DNA from: Beaufortia kweichowensis
Lineage: Eukaryota > Chordata > Actinopteri > Cypriniformes > Gastromyzontidae
Assembly: GCA_019155185.1 (NCBI GenBank)
Contig: CM032808.1
Location: 3,902,492-3,966,491 of the forward strand
DNA length: 64,000 nucleotides
Direction: 5' to 3'
How positions within the stretch are numbered: position 1 is the stretch's first letter; each line of letters opens with the position of its first letter. The notes under the pieces were generated by a model. The model saw only the letters and a program-made list of their open reading frames with translations. It was not told where the DNA came from and ran no database searches. Made by a program: the position numbers and the translations under genes. Of this stretch, positions 1 to 38,296 are shown piece after piece.

Positions 1-1825
1 GCATGTTGAAGTGCTAATTTTGCAAGTTGTACGGCATTACCTGGTGTCCATTTCCATCCTGCTGGCAGGGGTGATGTAGCTTCCTGTATTAGGGGATCTT
101 GGGATTCTGAAAGTGTTAGCACTTGCCTTACTGTAGTGCATTTAAACTCTTTTAAAAGATGGATGCTTGGGACAACCCTAGCCTAGAAGAAGCTTATAGA
201 AGCTTATATCAGTAAGTGGCCACATCAGCCGGGACAGCAGGCCAAACTGTAGGCTCCATTTTTGTCCTTTTTTGCCTTTAGTTTACTTTCTGGCATGTCT
301 GCTAGTTCAGAAAAACTGTAAAGAAAGCACACAGGCAGTTTGTTATGAGCTGTCTGAAGTCTTTCCTTTCCAGTCTGAAACTGTGTCATCCAGCGAGCTG
401 TCTGGATTTGCATTCTGTTTCTACGTAGATAGCTACTACCTCCATACCGATCTCCAAGCAATATATGTAGTATCCTTATGTGGCTGTAGACCAACACCTT
501 TCCACAGGTTTTGTAAACAGGTCGCGAAGCAAGAAGAGAGGGGTGGGGTGGCAGGGCTTGATGTTAAGCTCTGACATGTGGTTGTCCTTTCAGACATGTA
601 AATTTTATATAAATAATTAAAAAGATATACTTAAAAAAAAGGAAGCAGTCAATATCTTCTGATTACACATCAGTGTTTAAAAAAACGAACAAAGTTTTCT
701 GTTTAAAATTATGTGTGTCATACTGTAACTGTATAATCAGATGAATACGTCAATGCAGCATTAGAGCAGACTAATGCTTTATGACTATGATTTTTGCATC
801 ATGGCTGTGTAATTCTGATAAAAATTAAGAAATTACTCTTACATTGTGTTTTTTCAACATTAACAGTGGTAAGATATCAAAGCTAGAAAAATGCTTATAA
901 TGAATAACGTACAGTAAGAAACACTTCTGCCAAAACATGTAAAACTTAATCACTACTTCACTAATTCACTAATTTATCACTAATAAATCACTAATTAATC
1001 ATTAAATTTCCTTTTTGTGTTAAACTCTGTGTTGGACTTTAGCAGGTGCTTTGCTGTGGAGCAATAGCTTATTATAATTTAAAGAGACATGAACTGAAAT
1101 GGGCCAGTGTGAACAGAGCTGTTTCTGACGAGGTCAAAAGGGTGTTGCTTTACACAACCATTGAGAAATTCTAACCAAAGTATGTTACAGACATTTTATG
1201 AAGACCCTAAAGAATCATCCCAACTTGTGGAAAATGGGCAGCATCCACTGTCTCCTTTAAGAGTGTAAGGGGTTTAGATAACACTTTGGATGCAAGTAGT
1301 GTAACGCCCAGCACGTGGTTCTGTTCTTGTTGCAAAACTTAGCTGCAGAGGTTGGTTTGTAAATGAACCCCCTTACTAAAGACCATTTTAGGAACCCCTA
1401 TGGAGGGATCGACCAGATTACCCTACAGGCTCCAAAAAGTCTGTAGGTTTATCGTCTTACAAAGTTTTATTGCCTCTTTCTCTTCTTTGAAGCACAAGAC
1501 GCTTCTTGTGGTTAGCATCAAGGGATAGGATGATGATGTAAGCATTAGAGACTAAAATCCCTAAAAACACCTAGAAAAATATATTTTTTTGTTTGTCACA
1601 AGCAGTTTCCTTATGTACATATATATGTATGCTTGTGTCTTGTACTTGTGTCTGTCTGTAATTATTACCTGCCATACACCCATATGCCCATAAACAGGAG
1701 AAGTATTTTAACAGCAGAGTAGGCGGAATCATGTATATGTATTTGCTTTCTTGTCTGGTTGATTTTAGCTCTGTGTTTTTGCTAGGAAATGCTGTATTGT
1801 TTTCGTTTCACCTGCTGAAGTTGCG
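1..1825. other. AT-rich intergenic sequence downstream of antxr1
   Basis: I see no splice-consistent coding segment, RNA gene or recognisable repeat here. Short open frames are compositional. It may include intergenic DNA or distant introns of a gene lying outside the window. Confidence 0.5.
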
Positions 1826-1839
1826 TTTGTTCTCATGCC

Positions 1840-2200
1840 ATCTGGTGTTAGTTAGATCTTCTATAATAACCCCCTCCAGGACAGCCAAGAACCTTGGGGT
1901 AATTATTGACAACCAGCTAAAGAAACAGTAAACATGGTGCACGAATTTCAAGCCCAAAAGAGTGCATTCATCCTTTACAGAAGTAATCCACACAGCTTTA
2001 GGGGGTTAATAAAGGCCTTCTGATGGTAATTGATGCAATTTTGTAAGAAAAATATCCATAATTAAAACTTTACAAACGAAAATACCTAGCTTCCGTCATA
2101 CACTGGAAACACACCAAAGTCCGTTTACGGAAGTCGGTGCACTCCACCGCCATGTTTGCAATACCTAAGGGGCAGCTATTTCAGTCATAGCACGACAACA
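1840..2200 (+). mobile_element. LINE reverse-transcriptase scrap followed by an interspersed non-coding repeat
   Basis: The frame around 1860-1930 reads SRTAKNLGVIIDNQLKK, a block of non-LTR reverse transcriptases (the same block occurs in the LINEs at 39755-41053 and 50894-51930). From about 1940 the sequence has a stretch ('gtaatccacac', 'gggggttaataaaggcctt') that recurs in diverged form at 28610-28690 and 56635-56705. It therefore looks like a dispersed, probably non-autonomous, DNA element. Boundaries are not defined. Confidence 0.55.
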
Positions 2201-3340
2201 GTCCCATCTACTTTAATGGGACTGTGCCACTGTGTAACAAAGTGTTACTGCTGCTGTCCCTTCCAATGCCACCAGTAATGCACATGGTTTCCCTATACCG
2301 TACCCGCGGCAGGCAGGGCTTATGTGCAAAGCTCCTTGCTGTGGTTTCAGTACAATATTGGAAAACGCTGGGGAAGTGCACCCACGACATATGGACCTAG
2401 CTTAGCACAGGGAACAACCAACGGGCATCTCTCTAGTGCTAGGCTTAGCATCGGATGCTCCTCCACATCCGACTGCCGAGGAGCTCGACAAGGTACTCCC
2501 ATGGGGAACAGAATAAGAAGCAAAATGCTGCACATATCTGCTCTGTAGAAGGGACTGGCACTGCAAGCGAGACACCGAGCCATGTCTCCAGTGTCTACTG
2601 ACTACTCAAGGCAAGAACACAAGAGAACACTGGCTCTAAATGAAGGCTATAGAACCTAGCGGACATGTTAGGTGTCACCCAGCCCGCAGCTGTACATATG
2701 TCTGTCTGCGAGGTGCCACGTGTCAACGGCCAGAAGGATGCTAGTGGAGTGGGCTCTCAACTTGGGCTTGGTACCCCAAGATTTGCGCCTCTGCTTGGAG
2801 ACATCCTTTACCTTCTTCTACAGACAAAGAGGTGCTCTGAGGTCCTGAAGCTCAGTGTATGGTCCATGTACAAGCGCAAGGTGCAAACGGGACAGAGACT
2901 TGGGGAAGTCCACCTAAAACCTCCACGTCCTGACCAGGGACCACATGTGTAGGTTCCAGAGGTCTGGGCATGGGTGCTAGAGAGTTTCCCATTATCTTTG
3001 AGAAAGAAGATCCTTCCTCAGAGGAATATGCCGGGGGGAGCTGTCGCGAGGAGCATGAGTTTTGGTAACCAGGTCCGAATGGGCCATTAAAAAGCTACTA
3101 GCAGGACCTACTCCTCGTCCTTTCTCACCTTGCACAGTGTCTGTGCGAGTAGGCTCACTGAAAGGAAACTCCGCTTCTGTGTCAGCATCTTGAATAGGAG
3201 CCTGTCAAGAGGGAAGCGCTATCCAGGCTCCCAGAAACCGAGCAAGTGGGACTACTGGCGTAGTAGTGGGGGAACAGCATGGCGGAATACAGTCTGTGTG
3301 TATGGTGTGACACATACCTGGTTCTTCCGACGGACACATC
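2200..3340. repeat. Moderately GC-rich repeat-like segment, class unknown
   Basis: Composition and CpG content are clearly above the flanks, and the region holds only short broken frames. It resembles a decayed retroelement, possibly DIRS-like non-coding sequence, but I could not match a domain. No terminal repeats were found. Confidence 0.3.
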
Positions 3341-5290
3341 TGGAGTGGCTTAATATCTACATAGGCATATTTATGGGTTCATTGACATATGACATGTTTT
3401 TGACAACAAAAACAACCACTAAAATAATTCAGTCAAGTTTCGTTTAACAAGTACAATTTAGCTATATATAATAATTTAACCATATATAATAAATTACGTT
3501 TTACCTACATTATTTATATGCTTAAACAAAGCGCCTTGGCTCTTTTTTTTTTGCTTGAATCTAGCATTCCTTTGCCTATTCACAGACAGTTAAAAGTGAT
3601 TAAGGATACTTTAAAACATGCTTTTATTGAGTGTAAGAGAAATTATTAACAAGAGAAGGCAGAGACTCATTCTCACAAGCTCATAAAACAAACCAGGCAT
3701 TATGCATGTGTCTAAGTAATAGAAAAAGATTTGTCTGATTACAGTCATGTCCTCTGTGTTTCATCTGTCCTCACAAATAGCATTGGCTAACCAAGAAACA
3801 TCTGGGTCTTTTGTGTTACCTTGGAGACAAGGGTATCCAAATACTCGGAATAAAGAGTGCAGGCTCAAGGAAGAATTGGTTAGGGAAGTTTATATGAGAC
3901 TGCAATGTGAGAATGGCTTCAAAAACCTAGAGAATCAGCACATTCCATTAGCTCGAGGTTTTTGAGCAGAAATATATTACTGACTTTTGGTGGATGTGCT
4001 CAGGCTGCATAAACAATGAAGGAGGGGTTAGGGGGATTTACAGCTGTGGTTGTTGCCTGTGACCACAGTCGTAGGAGGAGAGAGTGTGAGACCATCATCT
4101 TGAGCCTCAAAAGAGAATTTCACCTCAGTTTCATCACATTGACATTTTATTGTATTGGCATCTGCATTCATTTTCTCATTTATAATGCTTGAATATCATG
4201 TGGTCATATTTTGATTAATTAATGTTAAATAGCTTCAAGAGCAAAACTTCAATACTACAAGTAATACAAGTCTAAAACTAGGAAAAACACAACGAGGAGT
4301 TAAATAGTGTGAGGATTTTTTTATAAAGACATTTCAGAAATGTCAAAACCCAGCATCCCTTATCAGAATTGCTCACAGAGGGGCAAAAAACAACATTTTC
4401 CACATATCATCTTATTCAGCATGTGAGAGGGAAAAAGCAGATTACACAGAACACGATTACAGAACTAAAACAGTTTCTGGTGCTGTTTTTGGTTTCTGTT
4501 TACAAAAATAAACTTGACCGATCTCCCCTAGTTGGTCAACAGTATGATAAAATTGCATCAACAGCAAAGTTAAAACATTACTACCATAGGATTCTGCTAT
4601 GAAGACTAAAATGCAGATCAAAATCATTCTAGATGCTGTGCAAAGCTTCATGACGACACCAATCTTTCTGTAAGTGTGTGCCCTGTCCTTTGTGTCAGTA
4701 ACAAATATAGAAATTATGTTACCATTAAATGAGAGAATTTAAATACAAAATATTAAAAGTAGAAAAGTCTTTGTTTTAGGAAGTAACTTTTAAAAAAGAT
4801 TTGAAAAAAACGATTTGAAAAACAAATAGAATTTTTTTTTTTTTTGAAAAACAGTTTGAATAGCTGATTCATTCAAGAATGAGGCAGGTGTTTATGAATG
4901 TGCCATTAAATCTTTTACACAACTGATTCATTATAAAGGCTGAATCATTAATTATTGGTACGGCAAGTGTTGCTGGGAGATGCACTGTGCTTCTGCTGTT
5001 AACTTTGTTTGCAACTATATTTGCTGCTGAAATTGAGCAATTGTCACTATTGTAACTAAAATATAACTTCATATTAACTATTTGTTTATTTAACTATTTA
5101 ACTGTGAAATTAGTGTCAGTCTTTATGGTGTTCAGGAAAACAGCACTGGTCATTAGATGTTGTCTAACTGTATCAAGTATAAAAACATTTTGAATTTTTA
5201 CCACAGTATGTTAACTAAGTTTCTTTGTGTGCTCTCATTTGTTTTGTTTTTGAGAGGCTGCACAAACGTCAGTGCAACTTTGCTACTGTA
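3340..5290. other. AT-rich non-coding sequence
   Basis: No gene, RNA or repeat structure that I can support. Contains poly-A/T runs near 4833. Confidence 0.45.
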
Positions 5291-5880
5291 AATTAATTAT
5301 TGCCAGTCGGCACTTTGCGATGGCCAACAGCATATCAAGAAAACATCCATTTTCTCACCAGTTTGATAATACATACATTGCAAATAACTCAAACACAATC
5401 AAATATAGAAACTCGCTGCAAAAACAGACAACAGATGTTACCATGTGAGTATGAACAGGCAGAACACGAGAGTTTCTGGTCACAAAAAGTTTACTGAACT
5501 TCAGTGGAAACAGGTCAGAGAAAAATACAGAACCTCACTTCAGAGGCAGGCATCAAAAACAGGTCAGACTTTCCAGAAGATTATCCACGAATATACAGGT
5601 TTACAAAAGGTTACAAACTACATCACACGATCCAAATCAACAACAACACCAGACAAAGACCAAAACTAAAAGCAGGGTTTAAATAATACAAACAATAAGT
5701 CCATAATGACGTGAGACAGGTGCGAGTGATAACAAGACGATGACTGGTGATGAGAAACAGGTGAGCGGGGTGAAATGAATCATGGGAAAGTGAGTCCTTT
5801 AGAATTCAGGTGACATAGAACGGGTGATGTGATGGGTTGAATCCAAAGCTGAAGGCATCGGCTCCGTGACAACAGAAGTG
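5290..5880. repeat. Possible retroelement remnant
   Basis: A stretch with less AT bias ending in 'ggctccgtgacaacagaagtg', reminiscent of LTR-type or hAT-associated fish repeats. No domain or paired terminus was found, so this is a weak call. Confidence 0.25.
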
Positions 5881-8569
5881 TTTCAAGGGGACTCCAAAAA
5901 GTGGAGAAAAAGTGGATTTTTAATATACAAAAAAAGGTTGGAAGGGCATACCTACTCAGGCTGACACTTTAATACATAAAATAGTTTTTATATGTTCTTA
6001 CACTCCTTTATCCATTTGGGAAAACTTCATTTGTTTAATAATCATTTCCTTTTTAACTGTAACAAAAGGCTGAGATTAGTAGAAATTGTTTTAGCCATTG
6101 CTTCTGCATTGCCAGTTAATTACGTCAAATCTGGAGGTCCTGAGGGCTTTTATGGCTGCCCTGGTAGGAGCAAAGGTGATTTTGTGATAGGGCAAAATCC
6201 TGTGGACTAATGAAAATGTCCTCTCAGCCCCCAGTCTGACAGTGTGGTCCTCAATCCAGCTCTGTAAATAGTGTCTGGCAATTGTCTTACTAACCTTATC
6301 TAATGGCATTACGCATTTGTGTATGTTAGCCCACCAAAATCCAATGTAACAAACCTTTCTTCACCATGGCAGTTAGGGAAAAGGCCTGTCATAAAGCTAG
6401 GATCATGCCTTCTTGTATGGTGTTGACATCAAGTGGCAATAAGGGGTCAAGTCTCCCTCAATCTTAGTTTATTTACTTCGGTACCAGCTGGGGGCCTTTG
6501 TGTGTGATTGCATTAAGGTAAGACAAAAGTGTAACTTCAAATGACAAATTCTACTTTTTTGTTTATACGAAACACAATGCAAATTTTAAAATACACAAAG
6601 GGAGATTTGAGTGTTTAAAGTAATTCACTGCTGCAGGATCTTACACTACATTTCACGTGTACCAAAAACCCAATAACTAGACAATTGGCAGTAACAGCTT
6701 GAAAGTCAACCTTTATTAATACTCTGAAAAAGTAAACTTTTATGAGCCTTTCAATAGATGCATCAATATTATTGCTAATACACTTATTACATCGTAACAC
6801 AACATAATTGTGAATTTATAATTCTAGTATTAGCATGTTTTGGCATTTCTGTGGAATACTACAAATCACAATGTTTGAAATAACTGCCACAAGCAAATAC
6901 AAATACAAAAATACAGGCACAGCCAAATACAGACATATCATCATACTGCAATTGTCATCATTAACAGCTTTGAATGTCCATACATCCATATTATGCCTAA
7001 TTTTACAAATTTCATGAAAATTCTTGCTTGGTCACAACTGAATACTTGTTTGAGTTTGCTTTTAATGATAATGATTTTAATGTTTTAATGATATAAAGTT
7101 TTTCATTAAAACACAAGTATAAATGAAGTACAAAAGAAAGGTTATTAAAAAACACAAACAGAAGGCACTGGATGTTATCTGAGACCGAGTGATTTTTTTT
7201 TCATTTTATATTTCTGGCTTCATGCACAGTATCCTGTTTTAAACGAGGACACCTTGTCATATTCAAGTACCTTTGTTCAGGCATGGGGATAATAAATTAG
7301 TTGCTGTGAACTGCCCTGCAGTTGCATTATGTTTGATGATGAAAAGCATAGGAAACAGGATGAATAATAATATACAGTACAGGTGTGAAATACATAAAAC
7401 ATTACTAGAACTGACCTGACTTTGCATATGCTTAGAGGTTCAACCTGTACAACAAATATATCAACAAAAACAGATAAACCAATGAATGGTGAATCTCAAA
7501 ACACCTGTCAAGAACCTGTCTAGGTCATATTTTACACCAAAATTAAGAGACGGAAATAAGAACTTATGTTTGTTTAAGGACAATGAAGCCTATTTTTAGA
7601 ACTATTAGGATATTTTGTAGATTATATTTATGATGTATATCCCTTTTAATTTATTTTAACCACAATGCCAAAAGCCCCCCTTTTTCATTTTGGTTACAAT
7701 AATGTAAAACAAACATATATGATATTTAAATTGTAGCAAAAAGTATGATTGTATTTTGTACAGACTTTTTGCTGGGATATGCCAGAAGTTACTTGTTTTC
7801 ACTTTAGATTTTTGGATGCAATGTGACCAGGTCATGTTCCTCTGTGAAATTCACTCAGATTAAAATCTGAAAGAAAATCTAGACCATTCTTTGCACTTTC
7901 TAAATCTGTCAAAATTCCAGCTATTTCAGTCATTGAGTCAAGACAAATCCTACATAACAAATCCTCAATAGTTTGAAACCTAGACAATTAATGAACTGTG
8001 ATACAAAAAAATGTCAAAACCAGCCTTTGCACATTCATTACTCGCATTCATCTTACATAATGACATGCAATAAACCTTTTTGGTCACATTGTCTCTGACC
8101 AGAGACTCACCTGAGAGAGCTTGCAACCCAACAACTTTTTGTGAAAAAATAAAAAATAAAAAAATCTACAAGCACAAGGCACTGATGCTGTATAATTTAA
8201 TATACATAACATAGCATCTAATATTGGTTATTTTAAAAATGTTGGCATCTGTGGCTGATATCAGAAGCTCATAGGATTATTATGTTTTTTAAAACACTTT
8301 GCTTATGTTTAACAAAACATAATCCTTATTTAACACATTGAGTTTTTTATGCGCTAGCTGTCAAGCCAAGATACAATGGAGTATTTTAATCTTTCTGAAG
8401 GTAAAATGGTCTGCTTTAATCTTATCTGCTTTTGGAAAACTCAGTAGTTGTTTTTTTTGTCACAACAGTTAATTACTTTTTTTTTTTTTACAATTTTTTG
8501 CTGTCCAGCAACAAACTACACACCACATCTTAATGTAACCTGACTGTTATCCTTTGGCGAGAAGAGCGA
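5881..8569. other. Non-coding flank with one degenerate coding-like scrap
   Basis: A minus-strand frame at 6309-6091 has a non-random look (charged and aromatic residues, 72 codons) and may be a scrap of a transposase-type ORF, but I cannot assign a family. The rest, to the antxr1 3' end, is AT-rich with no recognisable feature. Confidence 0.4.
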
Positions 8570-8575
8570 TTTATT
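8570..8575 (-). terminator. Candidate antxr1 polyadenylation signal (AATAAA)
   Basis: TTTATT on the plus strand gives AATAAA on the minus strand about 60 nt after the stop codon. It is the first such hexamer downstream. Others occur further left in the AT-rich flank, so the used site cannot be fixed from sequence alone. Confidence 0.35.
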
Positions 8576-8612
8576 TGGCTGTATAGATGAATTGCATAAA
8601 AAGGGGAGGCTG

Positions 8613-8634
8613 CATCTTCATCTTCATCTTCATC

Positions 8635-8636
<2 letters not shown>
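8613..8636. repeat. CATCTT hexanucleotide repeat touching the antxr1 stop codon
   Basis: About four tandem copies of a six-base unit begin at the stop codon and extend into the 3' UTR. In the antxr1 frame they would read as alternating Asp-Glu if the stop were read through. Confidence 0.8.
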
Positions 8637-34145
<25,509 letters not shown>

Positions 34146-34340
34146 CCTTTCTATTGCAAAAACATCAATCCTTAGTGTAGCAAATGTCCATTCACATTAT
34201 CCCCCAATAAAAAGCCTTGAAAGTAGTCTCGGCTGAGTAGCGGTCTATCGGAGGAGAGGAGAGGATGCACACAAAGAAGAGTTTTGCGGATGTTGACGCA
34301 GTCCTTACTCACATCAAAACGGGTAACTCCAAACTTTATC
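34146..34340 (-). promoter_or_regulatory. antxr1 5' leader and proximal promoter region
   Basis: Sequence directly upstream of the start codon. No TATA box at a convincing distance is visible. A purine-rich GAGGAGAGGAGAGG run on the plus strand (34252-34265) marks the likely leader. Transcription start and any further upstream non-coding exon cannot be set from sequence alone. Confidence 0.35.
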
Positions 34341-36055
34341 TGAAGACCGGTGTCGGTTTAAGCTATGCCAATTTTTTCAAAACTGAAAACTGATGACCAG
34401 CAAAAATACAAACGAAAACCCTAAAAGCAAAGCACAAAGTCAAATATTTTTAAACACATGTCAGCTTGTACGTATTAACACAATTTGTTTTTGTTTAGAT
34501 AGATTAATTGTCTATGCACGAAAGCCACGACGAGATGTATTATTCAAATGCTTGATATTTAATGTAAATGTGCAAAAAGCGATCACGGAGTCGTTTGTAA
34601 AGCAGCACAAGCTCTGCGTTGGCAGACGAACAGCTGGTGTCATATTACCCCTGTAGAAAAATGGGGCCGGTTTTTCATTTTCTCCTGAGGGAGTAAGTTA
34701 GTTAGGTTTCCTTCCCTACTTTTTACATTCAAAATATATGTTTTTGTACCCTCTAATTTGCCAATATTTATGGATTTATTCATCAATAAAGATATTAAAT
34801 AAATAAAACTCAACCCGAATTTTAATTTTGTAGGATGTTTAAATAAAATGTTTTAATATATACATTCGAAACCCAATTATGCTAGCTCCATGTATTGTGA
34901 TTTGTGAAATTAGTGCATTGTATATTTCTGTTTAATTTAGGTCTAAATAAAAAAAAAAATTGCTGTGTAAAGGACATTATATTATTGGGGATATTATTGT
35001 AATTTATGGCGGTGTTACTTTCACAACCTGGACAAATTATATTAATTAATTTGTCAGCATGCAACAGTCTCAAATGGCAATCTCAAATGGCGTTTTGCTC
35101 GGAAGGGGGCGCCATAGGATGGTTGTTCTAGATAGGGAGAAAATAGCCACGTTTACACACTTTTTTGTTATTAACCTTTCTATTGAGAGATTCGGTGGAC
35201 TGTTCACATGAGACGTTATCTAATCCGATATGGTGTTTACATGTGCCAGCGTAAACGACTTTGTGACGTGTGCACATTAGCCTATGTCCGCCGTCTTTCA
35301 TTCCTGTCAACATGGAGTTCTGTTATTTCTTATGTGCGCTATTTTTTATTCAAAGTGTTTATCTTGTCAAGCAACTTTTTAGCCATGCTACTACTGGAGG
35401 TATGAGGAAAAGACGGGCGCAGAAAGCGGTCGCTGTGCATCGCTAAGGAGCGTATTAATATACCGCCCTCCAAAGCAGAAGCCTGTGAATGAAGGTCTGT
35501 AGTAAGGTAGTTAGTAATCGACGGCACCCAGAGTATGTGAGCGGAGTAGAGCGGCAAGAATTTCCGCTCCGCGCTCAAAGCATTTTATATTCTCCCCACT
35601 CAAGCTCCGCTCCGGGTCTGACCATTTTTCGCTTCTCGCTCACTCCTCACTAAACGTTCGCTCCATAGCAAATGCTGTTGCACTGTTTACACAAAACAAT
35701 AGGCCTACATTTAAAAAATATCACAAACCTTTGTGCGGAAGATGTATTATTAAGTGTAGAGTGAATACATAATTCAAGGATTAAAAACAGCAACGTGCTT
35801 TACGGGTTCAAGCGAATAAATTATTGTTTAGTTCTTTTATTTTAGCTATCTTTAATGCAAAAGGAAAATAAGGCAAAATTAAACAAAATTTCAAACAAAA
35901 ACTATAAAATAAAAAACTATAAATAAAAATAAAATAAAATTACCAAACGGTAAATATATTACCAAATTAGAAAATATGTAATATTGTCTTCTCCTAAATA
36001 ATTTCTAACCTTGAGAAGTAATTACATATGAAATAAAAACGGGATGTGTTGGATG
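34341..36055. other. Upstream flank of antxr1: no gene; repeat-like CpG-rich patch
   Basis: From 35440 to 35670 the sequence is richer in CpG, with repeated 'gctccgc' words ('ccgctccgcgctc', 'agctccgctccggg'), a style seen in fish hAT-type repeats. No coding exon consistent with a neighbouring gene was found. Confidence 0.35.
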
Positions 36056-36416
36056 ATGATTAACAGGGACGTGCAGAGAGTTTCTAGGGGGCAGGGGCTC
36101 CAATGTAAAAAAGGGCATCTATCACCATGGAGTATTTCTAAGATGTAAACTGATAATAATATGATGGATTTATTTTATTAATCCCCTGGTAGACATTGTG
36201 AACAGTCATACAGTCATAAAGACTATTGAAATAGATGTGCTTAATTTATTTATTTTTTCAATGACCAGAATACAGTAATTACAACAAAAAGAAAACAATA
36301 GTAGAATGATGAATTAAATTTAAAGTAAAATAAAATAATAATAAAAAAACATCTATATCTGTACATCAAAATATGATTTTCACTGTAACACTGCTTGCTG
36401 AACTGGCTTGTTGTTC

Positions 36417-36800
36417 TCACATTTGTAACCTTCTGTTGGGAACCATTTGCTCAAATATGTTGATGACTTCTTCTTTGTCAATTGGGATGTCCTTCTCTAT
36501 GCCAAGTAGCAATAAATCAGACAATCTTTCCTGTCCACAGAGACTCCTCAATCTGGACTTGACCAGTTGCAGGTTTGAGAATGAACGCTCCACTGTGGCT
36601 GTTGAAACTGGTAGCGTAGCATATATTTTCACCAGATGATATAAGGCTGGGAACACAAGGTGAACGCCGTAGTCTTTAAAAATGTTCAACATTTCCTTGG
36701 CACTTTTCACTGGGCATTTGTAGGCTGAATAAAACACTCTGACTTCCCTAAGCAGCTTCCTTGGCCTCATCATCCAACACACCTTTCCATTTAGATGCAT
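36417..36800 (-). pseudogene. hAT transposase C-terminal dimerisation domain (partial)
   Basis: The 127-codon frame contains IYATLPVSTATVERSFS and SRLRSLCGQERLSDLLLL, the conserved hAT C-terminal dimerisation block (PVSTATVERSFS is its hallmark). The N-terminal zinc finger and catalytic DDE region are missing in the remaining element, so this is a fragment with no expected transposition activity. The Met at 36800 is just the first in the open frame. Confidence 0.85.
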
Positions 36801-37137
36801 CTGTCAGTGTATGGAGTGACTTTATGATCTTGTTAGTCATTTTTGGGTTCTCTTTCCCATCTTGTGATTTCTTTTCAACTTCTTGTCCCATATTCTCTTC
36901 TCTCCCTCCTCAACATGCATCTCTGACTGTTTTCTGACTTCATCCTCTTCTCTCTCTCCCCCTCCTCAACATGCAACTCTGTCTGTTTTTTTGTCTGTTG
37001 AATTTCATTTTAAATAGATAAAAATTGATATTTTAATGAATGCATCAAATTCACTTTCTGTTATTAAGTATTAGCTTAGTTGTTGTTTTGTTAAGGATTT
37101 ATTTGGCCACATACATATTATATGTGTGTTATATAAT

Positions 37138-37324
37138 TGTTATCGTTTGTATTGGGTGTGCCCTCATACTGCTCATGTGATATGTGACCTGTCTTCCATA
37201 AAAGGATATATGCAAATAAAGGCAGTTCCGGTTCATCAGAATACCGAGTTGTGAGCATGTTTTTAGCCTCCGTATAATTTAATATAATTTACCGGTTATC
37301 ACACGCAAAATGGCTGCGCCAACA
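37138..37324 (+). repeat. Copia 5' LTR
   Basis: 187 bp, TGTT...AACA, with a TATA-like CATAAAAGG (about 37197) and AATAAA at 37215-37220. The gag start codon (37310) lies inside its last 15 bases. Confidence 0.95.
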
Positions 37325-38296
37325 GGTTATGGGCCCAGGAGAGATGCGGGTAACCGATGGAATAGACTGTGTTTCGACGGAGACGAAAAGAACTACGAAC
37401 TTTGGGAAGACCCCCCCCCCCAGTACCTTGATGACAGAAGTCAGTCTCTTGTCATGAGAGATGCCACGGACGACGGTAGGAAAGCTCTGCAGATTTTGAG
37501 GGCCTACTATGCTGGTAAAGGAAAGCCGCGAGTCATTAGTCTGTACACAGAGTTAACATCCCTGCAAAAAACGGCGAATGAGAGTGTCACTGACTATATT
37601 ATTCGAGCAGAAACCGCAATCACAGCACTAAGAAATGCAGAAGAGACGCTTAGTGATGGACTTTTAATTGCAATGATATTGAAAGGTTTGCCGGACTCAT
37701 TTAAGACGTTCGCCGTTCATATCACACAGAGTGATGGAGACATAACGTTTGCAGAGTTCAAAACCAAGTTGAGGAATTTTGAAAGCACTGAAAACTTTAA
37801 CAACAGCGCCAGTGAGGATAACGTGATGAGAGCGAGTGTCTCGACCTCGGAATGGAAGGGGAGAGAACGGCTCGCATGTTCGGACATTATGTGCTACAAC
37901 TGCAGCCAAAAGGTCATAAAGCTTGTGCGTGCCCGACCCCAAATCGCAAAAGACAGTGGTGTAGTTACTGCAAAAGCTCAACGCACAGATAAAAATTGCA
38001 GACGCAAAAAGAGAGACAATGTTAAACAAGCCACCGATAAAGATGACAATGACGAGCATACATTCGTCTTTAAAGCAAGTGACTACAAATCCTACGAGAT
38101 ACAGCGGAAGGGGCTGATGGTCGATACAGGTGCGACATCGCATATCATTACGGATCTTGGAAAATTCAAACGGTTTGACGACGAATTCCAGCCAGAGAAA
38201 CATTACATCGAGTTGGCAGACGGGACCAGAGCGAGCGGAGTAGCGCTGAGGAGAGGTAATGCGGAGGTGCACATGTGCAGGTGCAGACGACGCTGA
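37310..38296 (+). pseudogene. Copia gag and protease start, frame-disrupted
   Basis: A 328-codon frame opens with ATG in the 5' LTR. Residues about 60-165 form the UBN2-type gag domain (LYTELTSLQ, MILKGLPDSF). A zinc-knuckle start CYNCSQK appears near residue 195, but the rest of the knuckle lies in the neighbouring frame, with a compensating shift before CRRKKRD. The aspartic protease motif VDTGATSH follows near residue 272. Another shift near 38260 ends the frame, and protease continues in the frame of 38275-38481. Encapsidation and maturation functions are therefore broken. Confidence 0.85.
37325..37338 (+). other. Copia primer-binding site matching half-molecule initiator tRNA-Met
   Basis: The 14 bases GGTTATGGGCCCAG directly after the 5' LTR are complementary to the anticodon-arm segment of vertebrate initiator tRNA-Met, not to its 3' end. 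Drosophila copia is known to use such a cleaved tRNA half as primer. The site is also translated as part of gag. Confidence 0.85.
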
